From NCBI GenBank assembly GCA_023052935.1, contig CM041292.1:145638439-145702438 (forward strand): a stretch of 64,000 nucleotides of DNA. The letters run 5' to 3'. Numbering within the stretch: the first letter of the stretch is position 1; each line of letters opens with the position of its first letter. The DNA comes from Piezodorus guildinii (lineage: Eukaryota; Arthropoda; Insecta; Hemiptera; Pentatomidae). Below the pieces are notes generated by a model. The model had not been told where the DNA came from, ran no database searches, and was given only the letters and a program-made list of their open reading frames with translations. Positions 11,759-22,184 of the stretch are shown one piece after another. A program made the position numbers and the translations under genes.

Positions 11759-14451
11759 ACAATAAGACCCTAGTTCTTCTTCTTTGGAATGCCAATGGTT
11801 TGAATAATCACCGGGACGAACTTGACATATTTCTTCATGACAATTACATAGACATAGCCCTGATTACAGAAACTCATTTCACTACTCATTCTCACTTTTA
11901 CATACGTGACTACATTACCTACAGATCAGATCACCCAGACAACACATCCCACGCTGGTTCATGTATCCTTATTCACAAATCCTTACCCCACTCCCTGGTT
12001 CCCTCCACTCCAACCGACACCATTCAGTCGACCTCTGTTACTTTATCCGTCCTACCATTTAACATAACCTTCTCAGCTGTATATTGCCCTCCTGCTACTT
12101 CTCTCACCTATAACAACCTTGAATCCTTATTCCGATCCTTTGGTCCGCGCTTCATTGCTGGGGGCGATTACAACGCCAAAGACCAACGGTGGGGATGCCG
12201 AACGTCCAACACTCGTGGCAGGATTCTTTCCAACGTCACAACCTCCAATAGCTATTCCATCTTGTCACCCCAGAATCCCACGTACTGGCCAACTTCCCTT
12301 AAAAAACGTCCAGATATTCTTGACATCTTTATTAGTTCCCAAATTCCCTCCGCTCAAACTACAATCAAATCCCTCGATGACCTCTCCTCAGATCATAGTC
12401 CGGTTCTTCTCTTCATGCATTCACAACCAGTTATTAAACCCTCTCTTCCTTCCCTGATTAAAGGTCGCGTTGACTGGGACTGTTTTCGTAATGATTTAGA
12501 GATCAAACTTGACTTAAACATTCCGTTAAAAACTAAACATGACATAGACTCCGCCATACAAGAACTTACAAAGTCGATAGAAACTGTCATAGACACCAAC
12601 ACATCGCTTCGCAAAATTGGACATCTTCATAAAACAAACTTACCGAATCACATTCGACTCCTACTAACTGACAAACGTAGGGCAAGGAAAAAATGGCACA
12701 ACACAAGATATCCATCTGACAAAAAGCATTACAATCACCTGACAAACAAATTAAAAACAGAAATAAGAAAATTCAAAATACAAAACTTTCAGAACTTTAC
12801 AGAGAACTTGACCACTTCAGACAAATCTTTATGGACAACAACCGCAAAACTGCTGAAATTTAAAACCTTTAATCATCCTCTCCTCACTAAATCCCAAACC
12901 TGGTCGAGATCCGATGAAGAGAAATCACAAATCTTTGGTGAACACCTTTTTAATACGTTTAATCCGCACCCTGATATCCTTAATCCCAGCCATAGTGAAC
13001 ATGTTGAAGCAGAACTAACTGTTCCTCTCCAAATGTCCCTTCCTCCTAAGGCCTTTCACCCTTCTGAAATCATTAATATCATTCAAAGATTACCATCCAA
13101 AAAAGCTCCTGGCCATGATCTCATCACATCCCATATCCTGAGACAGCTTCCCAAAAAAGCCATACTCTTACTCACCTACATATATAATGCCACACTTCGT
13201 TCTACCTACTTTCCTGATCCTTGGAAATTGTCCATTATCAAAATGATTCCTAAACCTAAAAAGTCTCTAGAAAATCCATCATCCTACCGTCCTATATCTC
13301 TTTTGCCCATCATGGGCAAAATACTGGAAAAACTCCTCCTAAAACGCCTATATCCAATCCTTGACATTCATCACGTTATTCCTGACCACCAGTTTGGATT
13401 TCGCTCATCCCATTCCACTATACAGCAGTGTCACCGTGTGGTGGATGTGATATCTTCCACATTGGAGCGCGGAATGTATTGCACTGGAGCCTTCCTCGAC
13501 GTGGAACAGGCTTTTGACCGAGTTTGGCATCCAGGACTGCTCTACAAACTTCGTCACTTCCTCCCTCCTACCTACTTCTTATTAATCCGTTCCTACCTCA
13601 TAGATAGAACCTTTAAAGTAAACCATAACCTTTCCTTCTCCGCCATATTTCCTCAGAACGCAGGTGTGCCCCAAGGTAGCATCCTGGGTCCAATCCTTTA
13701 TACCATATATACAGCTGATATTCCTACTCATCCTAGCACTGTCCTCACTACATACGCCGATGACACATGTGTGTTATCTGTAAACAATGACCCAACTATT
13801 GCTTCCCAAACTCTTCAGTCTCACATTGTTTCCATTGAAGAATGGTGTCAAAAGTGGAGGATCAAAATAAATCCTACTAAATCCCACCAAATTACCTTTA
13901 CCCTGCGCCGCAAACCTATGTCAGCCTGTCCCACTATATCCTTTGGCAATATTCCACTCACCTCAGTTGAACAGATCCGATACCTTGGACTGCATCTTGA
14001 CAGACGACTTACTTGGAATCCTCACACTAGACTGAAACGACAAGAAACAGCTCGCAGATATCGCTTATTACAACATTTACTTGACAAACGTTCAAAACTT
14101 CCCACCTACTACAAAAAACTAATTTATATTACCATACTTAGGCCTATTTGGACATATGGAATTGAACTATGGGGATCCACCAAGCCATCAAATTCCTCTC
14201 GCATCCAATCCTTGCAATCCAAAATCCTCCGAAAGATCCTAAATGCCCCTTACTTTGTCACCAATAAAATAATCCACAAAGACCTGAATATCCCATTAGT
14301 TGCAGACTTAGCCCGAATTAGATATACTTCCTTTCACTCCAAATTACCACTCCACCCAAACCCACTTGTCCGCAATATCTCATCTCCTTCTATTCCTGAT
14401 CATCCTCCGAGGCGGCTGAAACGACGATGGCCTCGAGACCTTCTTGTCTGA
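11755..14451 (+). CDS. J1 ORF2: APE endonuclease / reverse transcriptase
   Basis: An 898-residue polyprotein that nicks target DNA and copies the element RNA there (target-primed reverse transcription). The endonuclease spans residues ~1-225, with WNANG (11-15), ITETHF (catalytic Glu 39), GGDYNAK (136-142) and SSDHSP (211-216), the acidic and His residues expected for an APE-like nuclease. RT spans ~445-730: KAPGHDLIT, SSYRPISLLP, FGFRSSHST, FLDVEQAFDRVWH (Asp 582), GVPQGS (637-642) and YADD (667-670). The C-terminal domain ends in PPRRLKRRWPRDLLV. No RNase H follows, as is usual for Jockey. The start codon overlaps the ORF1 stop by 4 nt; reinitiation is inferred. No frameshift or stop interrupts the frame and all catalytic residues I can check are present. 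Confidence 0.94.
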   Translation: MNNKTLVLLLWNANGLNNHRDELDIFLHDNYIDIALITETHFTTHSHFYIRDYITYRSDHPDNTSHAGSCILIHKSLPHSLVPSTPTDTIQSTSVTLSVLPFNITFSAVYCPPATSLTYNNLESLFRSFGPRFIAGGDYNAKDQRWGCRTSNTRGRILSNVTTSNSYSILSPQNPTYWPTSLKKRPDILDIFISSQIPSAQTTIKSLDDLSSDHSPVLLFMHSQPVIKPSLPSLIKGRVDWDCFRNDLEIKLDLNIPLKTKHDIDSAIQELTKSIETVIDTNTSLRKIGHLHKTNLPNHIRLLLTDKRRARKKWHNTRYPSDKKHYNHLTNKLKTEIRKFKIQNFQNFTENLTTSDKSLWTTTAKLLKFKTFNHPLLTKSQTWSRSDEEKSQIFGEHLFNTFNPHPDILNPSHSEHVEAELTVPLQMSLPPKAFHPSEIINIIQRLPSKKAPGHDLITSHILRQLPKKAILLLTYIYNATLRSTYFPDPWKLSIIKMIPKPKKSLENPSSYRPISLLPIMGKILEKLLLKRLYPILDIHHVIPDHQFGFRSSHSTIQQCHRVVDVISSTLERGMYCTGAFLDVEQAFDRVWHPGLLYKLRHFLPPTYFLLIRSYLIDRTFKVNHNLSFSAIFPQNAGVPQGSILGPILYTIYTADIPTHPSTVLTTYADDTCVLSVNNDPTIASQTLQSHIVSIEEWCQKWRIKINPTKSHQITFTLRRKPMSACPTISFGNIPLTSVEQIRYLGLHLDRRLTWNPHTRLKRQETARRYRLLQHLLDKRSKLPTYYKKLIYITILRPIWTYGIELWGSTKPSNSSRIQSLQSKILRKILNAPYFVTNKIIHKDLNIPLVADLARIRYTSFHSKLPLHPNPLVRNISSPSIPDHPPRRLKRRWPRDLLV

Positions 14452-14919
14452 AAAACCTTTGAAGTGCTACCAATGGGTAGATTCTTCTCACGCCTATCAT
14501 GTCCATATCTCATGTGTGAACAGTCACATTTACTTGATGTATTTTTGTGTTAATACAGTTGTAAATATCTCTATAATAAATAAATAAAAAAATAAAATAA
14601 GTTGTTGCAGACGCGACTTACAAACTTTTATCTAGGTTTTCAAACGTTCCTCTGATCTATATTGATATATTTTCTCTATACTGTTTGTTTTACTAGAACC
14701 TGTTTGAAATCAAAGAATCAGTCTGTTTTCTTGAATTAATTTCTTTTGATATTTACAAATATTTATTTGCCGATGGGAAGAAGGAAAAAATCTAGAATTT
14801 ATCTGCGATTTTGCCAGAAGTATTCAGCCATATATATGTTTTTCTATTTTAACACAATATTTTATCTATTGCTAAAATTTTTTTTATATAATTGGTTTGG
14901 ATGTAAATGTTAGTATGAG

Positions 14920-15285
14920 AGTCGCGTGGCCTAGTGGATATAGCATTAGGTCACTGTTCTCCGGATCCCAGGTTCGAATCCCGGCTGTGGCAGAATTATT
15001 TTTTCTGATATTTTAGCCGTGGAGTGACCCTGGGGATACACAAACAAAATTGAAGGGAAAAACCTTGTGATTAAGCATGATTTAGACCTAATCATCTCCT
15101 TGCATAGCCGTTGACCATGAAACAGTACGAATATCTATTAGTACTGAAGCTGAGACTATTCATGGGATGTAGAGGTAAATGGTTTTTTTATTTGGGGAAG
15201 TATTCCATCGTAATTTTCACGGTTTGGAAAAGCTTATCAAATCCGAAATTTTCATATTCGAAGTTCCAAAATTCGGATCTTTTAT
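14920..15285 (+). mobile_element. SINE2 (tRNA-Arg-like head), first unit
   Basis: The head GTCGCGTGGCCTAGTGGATA and B box CCAGGTTCGAATCCCGGC closely resemble a tRNA-Arg with its GGCCTA-TGGATA D-arm. The acceptor ends do not pair properly and a long body follows, so this is a SINE head and not a tRNA gene. Body landmarks are TTTAGCCGTGGAGTGACCC, GTGATTAAGCATGATTTAG, TGAAACAGTACGAATATC, TTCATGGGATGTAGAGG and a distal AAAATTCGGATC end. Other copies lie at 3,408, 42,567 (minus) and 44,845. Confidence 0.82.
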
Positions 15286-15577
15286 TTCAGCCGTGGAGCG
15301 ATCCTGGGGTACGGAGACCCTCCTTGAGCAGAAATGGGTTTCCAAAATTCGGGGGGAAAATCTGGTGATTGAGCCTGATTTACTTCCCTCCTTGAGCGGG
15401 CGTGGACTATGAAACAGTACCAATCTCTATTAGTACTGAACCTGACACCCTTCAGGGGGGTGTAGAAGAACAGGATTTTTTTCATTTTAGTAAAAAATTT
15501 CATCGTAATTTTCAGGTTTTGGAGAAGCTTATCAAATCCAAAATTTTCATATTCGAAATTCCAAAATTCGGATTGCT
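15286..15577 (+). repeat. Tandem duplicate of the SINE2 body, without head
   Basis: Repeats the preceding unit from CAGCCGTGGAGCGATCCTGG through TGAAACAGTACCAATCTC, GGGGTGTAGAAGAAC and TTTCATCGTAATTTTCAGG to AAAATTCGGAT, but lacks the tRNA-like head. Small ORFs on both strands here are chance frames. Confidence 0.8.
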
Positions 15578-15599
15578 GGTGGCAGGGTTGTCCTCAAAG

Positions 15600-16620
15600 C
15601 AACATGAGATCGATCATATGATGTATTTATTATTATTATTTTTTTTTTAACTGAATATTACTTTGATTTATTTTTTTTTTCTTCATTGATCTCTCTGAGA
15701 ACAACCTTTATTGGTTCGTTCAATTACACTCCAATCTAGTTCTGTTTTATTATTTTTATGCGATTCTAATTATATACGCTACGCAGCTTCGCTTGACTCG
15801 CCGTTGAAACAAACCCTACCCGCTCTATCATTAGTGTCACGAGACCATTCCGTTGACCACGGTCTGGGAAAGGGTTAATATTTCTCCTTGAATTGATAAG
15901 CGCTAATGGAGCTGAGCTTTTAGGAAGGTTTTTATTTTAGTCTACCTTTCGAGCAGGCTTCGAGGGCCCTGTCCAATAGGAATGGCAAAAAATAAACAAC
16001 TCAACTCAATTAAAATCATAAATTATACTTTGTAAGAAGAAACATAAGCCTCTAAGCTGTTGAGAGGGAGTGAGGTTAGGCTAAATATCGAATGCACATT
16101 TATTTTTTCTATTCAAGTTTTTATAATAAATAACTTATTATTTAACAAATAAATAAACATATTTTTCGAAGTATTGACACAGGGAAATATAGCTGTTAGG
16201 TTCATTAAGGAATTCAATGCTTCCGATAAATAAATTCTTGAAAGTTCATTGTCTACATTTTAAGTAATGCTTCATTTTCCCAAACGGTATTAACTTTGTT
16301 TTTATTATAAAAGGTTTATTTGTAGAGAATACAACTGCAAATTTCAGATACTTTGATGGCATAGTCATTATATGTTCTATTGTTAGTAAACATTTAAAAC
16401 ATCCAACTAGGAAAAGAAAAAAAATATATTTATTTTCATTTAAGATTTTCCTCAGCAAGCTTCGTAAAATGTTTGCTTGATACGTCAGATTTAAAACATT
16501 CTTCAATGACTGATATAGTAGTTTTACTAGGTATAACGATATTTGCAACATAAACCCTATCATAATTAGCTAAAAGGAAGCTTTTTAGCTTAGTTATATG
16601 GGCTAGTTATTCCACATTTA
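15600..16620. other. Spacer, partly GC-richer, nothing firmly recognised
   Basis: A less AT-rich patch at about 15,775-15,985 ends in AAAAAATAAACAACTCAACTC, which could be a decayed retroelement tail. The rest, including a minus-strand open frame at 16,246-16,563, carries no domain I can recognise. Confidence 0.4.
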
Positions 16621-16639
16621 ATATCATGTTATAAGTTAC

Positions 16640-17075
16640 AAAATTAAAGGAACTTTAGAGGAAGAAATTTTGAAATATCGTCATTTAAGCCCTGTCAGAC
16701 TATTCCAATCAGAATATAACCTACATGATAGTAAAGTCCGTCCAATTTTACATCGATATAGTGAGTTTAATCAAAATCGTTCGAGCCGTTTTGACTAAAT
16801 CGTAAATAGGTGCAAAATGCATGATTATGATGAAAAAGTTGCTGTAACGTCTCGGGCGTATGGTTGTCTTAAATATGAAATTTCAATTTCATAGGACTTT
16901 TCGTTTTCGCGCTGGACTTACCTCACGCAGACCTTTTTGCGGGACTTGGTTATTTGGACTTAATGGACCCTAAAAAGTTTATTTCCGATGAAAACTGGAA
17001 TTCGAAGCTTTTCACGATCGCAATACTTTCCCTTGCTATATATTCCTTAAATAGGTTAGTGAAAGTAAAAATGGA
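16640..17075 (-). repeat. Fragment of repeat family R, inverted
   Basis: Reverse-complement copy with CGTCATTTAAGCCCTGTCAG, GGTGCAAAATGCATG, TATGAAATTTCAATTTCATA, GACCTTTTTGCGGGACTTGG and, at the end, GGTTAGTGAAAGTAAAAA, which is the inverted left terminus of the family. Confidence 0.75.
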
Positions 17076-17099
17076 AGAAAGTGTACGTTTGACAAATAG

Positions 17100-17775
17100 A
17101 AAAAAGTTTTGCACCATATTATAATAATATTTGGTAGGTAATTTCAATTAAACTGCAGTAAACTTTAATTTAAGGAGATATTTGGATTGATATAATACAA
17201 TAAATAATATTTACAAGGCATTAAGCATTGAAAAGAAAAACGAAGTAATCCATTGTATCATTCCAACTTTCGTGACATTTTATAGCTTTGATGTATCTTC
17301 TATTTAAGCCCAAGCAATTGTTGCTGCATCATACAAAGCTCTTCCAATCCTTATGAATTATGAAACCTTAAATAAAGTTGGAGGTAGGAAGTTGATCATT
17401 CGTTATGAAGGAAGATCAAAGGAGGGTTGGTTACTAAGGATCATTTAAATACCCCGAGGAAAAGCACTTGCTATAAAAGGAAGGATATTCCCGTGGTCGA
17501 TTTGTCAACCGGGACAATAATCTGCCTCCCCAAAGCTTCCCAACCATTTTTCCTCAGACTTTTATTCCAGTCTTCATCCCTCTCTGATAATTGCAGGGGT
17601 TTTGGGTCTGAGGGTGACAGAATATTGTTTCCGCGACTGGAGGAAGAAGAAGAAATAAATATAGCCGAGGTAAGGACGGTAACAATGGAGAAAAAGAACT
17701 GGTTGGATTTCTCTCCTCTAAAGCCACTTAAGGAAATGGTAAAGTCGGATTCCATCCGGAAATAATGCTGTATTA
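17100..17775. other. Spacer with a moderately GC-rich stretch
   Basis: The stretch at 17,427-17,765 is open on both strands (112 and 94 codons) and less AT-rich than its surroundings. Neither frame has a recognisable domain, and opposite-strand openness suggests composition rather than coding. Confidence 0.35.
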
Positions 17776-17783
17776 ATAACCTA

Positions 17784-18440
17784 TTGATTTATTGTCCTCT
17801 TCGGTCCTGCCCCTTCGTGAGTATTGAACAGGGCACGGATGAACCTAAACTGTATATTATTAACTCTCGCTCACGGCCTTCGAACATGTATATGACGCCC
17901 CATCGAACTGCAGCTTTCGACAGATCTTTCCTAATTCGATCTTCAACCTTATGGAACTCTATTCCTTCTTACATCCGTGACTCCAATAATCTTCCTACAT
18001 TCAAATCTCGCCTGTTCAGTCATCTCCTGTCTCTCCAATTTTCGAAGAATCCTAATTAGTTTTCTAATTTCAATTAAAATTAATAACAAAACAGATAGAA
18101 ACGTTAATATACCTATTATATTTTATGTTATCTTGTGTTTTGCACTTATTATAAAATTAGCATATTGATAAAAAAAAAAAAAAAAAAAAAAAACACAGTT
18201 ATGATTTTTTAATGATAGTTGTATCTATGTTCTATTTCTTATTATGTTTATCATCTAGTTTAGTTTTCAATATTATTATTTGAGGCTGCTTTTTAATCCA
18301 TTGTTTGTAATTTCTATTGTTTCTTTGTATTGTTTTTGTATACTCTAAGATCTTAAAGTTTTTATTTTAATTTTCTCGTTATGTTATTCTAAAGGGACTA
18401 GTCCCAGAACAAATAAGATTTATTATTATTATTATTAAAT
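17784..18440 (+). pseudogene. 3' end of a non-LTR retrotransposon (CR1-like type), with ATT-repeat tail
   Basis: The 91-codon frame at 17,784-18,059 contains HRTAAFDRSFLIRSSTLWNS, IPSYIRDSN and FKSRLFSHLL. This is the typical last motif of many non-LTR RT proteins (R-T-F--S--LWNSLP----S---FKS-L). The 3' UTR continues to GACTAGTCCCAGAACAAATA and ends in an (ATT)n tract at 18,420-18,437. An A24-like run at 18,170-18,193 lies inside the UTR. The upstream part, including the RT catalytic core, is missing. The clade assignment is tentative. Confidence 0.65.
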
Positions 18441-18664
18441 AACAAATAAAAATAAATCTGGTGCGCTCAACCCTACAACACAACAATGTTTTGGTTTTAT
18501 GTATTTTTAGTAATTTTCCATTAACTTCTTCGGCTTACTTTCTTGTATAATATTTTTTTTTCAAATCTTGATCCTTCTAGCGTCTAATTATGCATGTATA
18601 TTTATTTAGGAACACTGTTATCTTTAGAAATTGAATTTCAACCTTAAAATAAAATTTGAAAATA

Positions 18665-19590
18665 TTATTCATTTTTACTTTCATTTCCCTATATATGAAA
18701 TTTATATTAAGAGAAAGTATTGCAAAAGTGAAAATTTTAAAACTCAAGTTTTCGACGGAAATACACGTTTTAGGTCCCCTTGAGTCCAAATGACCAAGTC
18801 TCGCAAAAAAGGTCTGTGTGTGTCGAAAAGTCGAAAAAATTAAAAGTCCTAAGAAACTGAAATTTCATATTTAAGACAAGTATACGCCCAAGATGTTACA
18901 GCAACCTTTTCATCATAATTCGCTCAATAGAAGAGCCATTTTATACTATGCATTTTGCAACTTTTTACAATTTTCTCAAAAGCGGATCTAACGATTTTGA
19001 TTAAATTCGCTATATTAATGTAAAATATAATGGGTAAAATAAAATGGATATTTAATATCATGTATTTTAACACCATTCTGAATGAAATAGTCTGATAGGG
19101 CTTAAATGCCGATATTTTAAATTTTCTTTCTCGAAAGTACATTTAATTTTGTATATATTATACAAATAACCATATCATCTTGTCACTATTAATAAAAAAA
19201 AGTAAATAAATAAGTTGAACGAATACAAATAAAGTGGAAAAATATTTTTAATGCAATTTTTTTTTTTTTTTGAGTATAAGAACAGTAATATACATGTATA
19301 ATATACCGTTGGTAAGCTAAAGATTTTAGAAAAAATATTATCTTATACACAAGCATGTAAAAGTTAATTAAGAGTGATGAAAACCCATAAAACTAACTTA
19401 TGATTTTAGATAATAATGTTATAGATTTTTAATAAAACACATGTTTCTATAGAAATGCAATTTAATTAATTCTTTAATAGTTTCACTCATTTTTATCTAT
19501 TCTTAAGAATTTTTATATAAATTCTTCGATCGATTTTAAAAACGGAGGTAAGTGATAGTCGTGTGTTGCCAGCACTAGAGTTTTTAGAAA
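18665..19590 (+). repeat. Near full-length copy of repeat family R (~0.9 kb)
   Basis: The most complete copy. It starts with TTTTTACTTTCATTTCCC, passes CGGAAATACACGTTTTAGG, CCAAATGACCAAGTCTCGC, GAAATTTCATATTTAAGAC, CTATGCATTTTGCAAC, GGGCTTAAATGCCGATATTT, TTTAATTTTGTATAT, AACAGTAATATACATG, AAACACATGTTTCTATAG, and ends in CGGAGGTAAGTGATAGTCG and GTGTTGCCAGCAC. The outer ends are roughly inverted copies of each other (ACTTTCACTTACC at the left, GGTAAGTGAAAGT at the right in consensus), as expected for a non-autonomous DNA element. I see no transposase or clear TSD, so the class remains open. Confidence 0.7.
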
Positions 19591-20151
19591 TTAAATTTTA
19601 ACCTTTGAAAATATTATTAATTTTTTATCTTTAGTTATTTCTTGGATTATTTTGTAAATTTCTTACTACTGGTGATATATGGAGAAATAATGGGTGAGAT
19701 ATGGTTAATGTTACAAGTACTAATTAAACCCCTCTCAGAATATTGTTGATTAGACTTAGATGTTATTAAAGACAGTTTAACGATACACCGAGCTTAATTA
19801 AATTCCTCAGCGCCGATTTTCTAGGAAAAGATGTGTTCTAATTGAAGATATAAAGTGGAATTTTGTTAAACCAGTTACCCGATAAGTTCATTTTGGTAAA
19901 AATGTTACTTCACAGTACAAAAATAACTTATTGTAAAACAATTTTTTTAGATTTGCAAACAAAAATAAAATTGGTTTTCGAATTATTCAGGCTCGTTGCA
20001 TTTTGTGAGAATTCAGATTAACTGTGATTTTATACATGTGATATTAATTTTCATTTAATAGCCAATTTTTTTTTCTGATAAAATTATTACTGTCGTTATG
20101 TTATTATGATTAATTACTAAATTTACTACTTAAATCACAATGGAAAATAGA

Positions 20152-20334
20152 CATCACCTTTAGCATATTGGCTAGCATAAGAGCCTTCTATGCCAAAGGT
20201 CACAGGTTTAAACCCAAAGGTGGTCCTAGTATTGTTTAATGGGGGTAAAAAATCCTTAGTTATGCCGTCCTTCGGTGGGGACGGAGAAAGTTGGTTCTGA
20301 GCCTGTGCGATGTCAGGTATTTATAAAAGATCTC
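20152..20334 (+). mobile_element. SINE1, 3'-truncated copy
   Basis: Head ATCACCTTTAGCATATTGGC with B-box-like GGTCACAGGTTTAAACCC, then CCTTAGTTATGCCGTCCTTC and GAGCCTGTGCGATGTCAGG. It breaks off after GATGTCAGGTA, and the tail is missing. Confidence 0.8.
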
Positions 20335-20562
20335 GATTGTGTCATTAAGCATATGGAGATATATGTTTATTACTATGATATACTTTTTCATTCTATAATT
20401 AATTGTCACAAACGATTGGAACAATAAAATTCGGAAAACTTTTTAGGTTTTTTTTTCTTAAATGTCTATTTATCATATTTATTATTATTGCAATGCAGTT
20501 TGATTACCATATTTCTGAAATTAGTTTTAAATATTTTTATTTAACTGTTATTTTAAAACAAA

Positions 20563-20566
<4 letters not shown>

Positions 20567-20625
<59 letters not shown>
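20567..20625. repeat. (TA)n microsatellite
   Basis: About 59 bp of uninterrupted AT dinucleotides. A frame through it translates as Tyr-Ile repeats and is not a gene. Confidence 0.95.
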
Positions 20626-20630
<5 letters not shown>

Positions 20631-20984
20631 AGGTTATAGTTCACTCAATGTTGTGTTCATCGCAGTATCTGAAAAACGATAATGACTATAAAGCTGAAAT
20701 TTTTAGTAGAGATTCTTCGTACTAGAAGTTGAGTAAAGTCGGGGTTTGTGAAAGTTCAGGCTCTAATTGGTTGGGAAAAAAAAAACTGTTTGTTAGTCGT
20801 CAGCAAAGATGCAAATGTACTAGTATTTTTTTTTAAATTCCTTTTCATCCAAGCCTTCGGGGTCTTAGTTTAAGTATTTAGTCAGAAACCTACCGTTTCT
20901 AATTCAAGAAGCTTTGCAATGTGACGATTAAGTCGAGTTTTAGCTTGCTGTCCGCAGCCTATAAACTGTAAACCTCTATTCTTG

Positions 20985-22180
20985 AAAAAAGATGATGCAT
21001 TGTGGAAAGCCAATTCCATTCCGCCCAGGAAGAGAGACCCAGGACCATATCTTAGTGCTTTGAAACATTTCTGAAAAGGTATGGGACAGAAATAAAAGTA
21101 TCTATATGGCTTTCTTGGATCTCAAAGCTGCGTTCGATTCTGTGCCGAGACATGAAATATGGAATGCTCTTACTGCAAATGGACCATCAGATTTAATACA
21201 GGCAGTTAAGTCCACGTACAGAAATACAAAGGGAGTTTTAAGAATGAATGGCAGCGAATCCAAATCATTCCATCTTGATAAAGGTGTCAGACAGGTGACA
21301 CCCTTAGCCGTCTTCTATTCGTGGTTCTGATGGACGAGATGCATAAAGTCTGCAAGAGAAGAACGTCATGGACTGAATTAAGAAAATAGAAGATGTAGAC
21401 AGTTCTGGTGAAATGCCTCGTATATGTCAATGATATTGTTCTAATAGCGGACACAAAAAAAACCACAAGTGGAATGGGAGGCAGAACTACTACGTAAGGG
21501 AATGTCCATCAACGACTCCAAATGCAAGATTCTAGTTCTCTCACTGAATGAAGAAGAAAATGTTGAAATGGTATGCAATAGGAAGATCCTAGAAGTGGTA
21601 AATTAATTTAACTAACTGGGAACCATTATAAATAGGTCTGGCATTATTGACCAAGAAATAGGAAATATAGTCAATAAATCGAACCAGATGTACTATCAGA
21701 TCAACAGTAGCATAATTGGACAAGATGTTAGGATACGCATTTATGAAGTTATATACCCTACCAGTCCTTAGATATGGAAGCAAGAGGTGGTTGATGTTCG
21801 ACAAGCATGTCAGCCGAATCACTGCTGCTGAAATAAATTTCTTACATAGAGGGCCGGGAAAGACTGGGTTCCAAACAATAGCGTCATAGAGCAACGAGAG
21901 ATACCACCATTAAAGAATATCATGGAAAATAGACAATTAAAATGGTTTGGAATTGTTTGTCGAATGGTTGAAGAAGGATACTGGAAACTAGACTTACATT
22001 TAGAAGATCTAGAACACGTGGCCGAACTAGAATCTCCTATTAGGAACACATCCAGTGGATTGGAAGTTACAGAGGCAAGAACCTTGCAGAAATGAAACGA
22101 CTCAGCAGAGACCAGAATAACTGGCAGCGCTGGATCTAGGCCTCTCTACGCCAATATAGGCCAATAAGAGGAAGAGGAAG
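20985..22180 (+). pseudogene. Decayed non-LTR reverse transcriptase fragment (RTE-like)
   Basis: Translation in shifting frames gives PFRPGRETQDHI, KVWDRNKSIYMAFLDLKAAF with DSVPR (RT motif A, 21,106-21,165), then GVRQVTPL where intact RTs have GVRQG-PL. Next comes YVNDIVLIAD where an active site reads YADD, so the first Asp is Asn. The distal part gives NRQLKWFGIVCRM and AEMKRLSRDQNNWQRWI, the usual end of this type of LINE protein. Several frameshifts and stops interrupt it and no endonuclease is present. The closest general type is an RTE-like or related LINE; the clade is inferred from motif wording only. About 115 bp of related sequence flank the fragment on both sides (20,834 and 22,672). 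Confidence 0.75.
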
Positions 22181-22184
22181 AATA

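Larger units (their letters stand above)
9615..14597 (+). mobile_element. J1: full-length Jockey-clade non-LTR retrotransposon
   Basis: A ~4.98-kb element with a 5' UTR of ~510 bp (9615-10123, including a T-run at about 9981-9999), ORF1 (10124-11758), ORF2 (11755-14451), a 146-bp 3' UTR and an A-rich tail with repeated AATAAATAAA. TAAGTTGTTG at 9605-9614 recurs at 14598-14607, giving a 10-bp target-site duplication and fixing both ends. Both ORFs are open. The layout (zinc-knuckle Gag-like ORF1, then APE-type endonuclease plus RT, no RNase H) fits the Jockey clade. Full length, TSD and open ORFs together suggest a young, possibly competent copy; activity is inference. Confidence 0.93.

Noticed and set aside
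14926..14995. A tRNA-Arg gene on the plus strand
   Set aside because: A and B boxes look good, but the acceptor ends do not pair and a family-specific body follows that recurs in other SINE2 copies.
17427..17765. 112-codon coding frame
   Set aside because: The opposite strand is equally open, no domain is recognisable, and there is no splice context.
20403..20639. 78-codon frame ending in Tyr-Ile repeats
   Set aside because: It runs through a (TA)n microsatellite.
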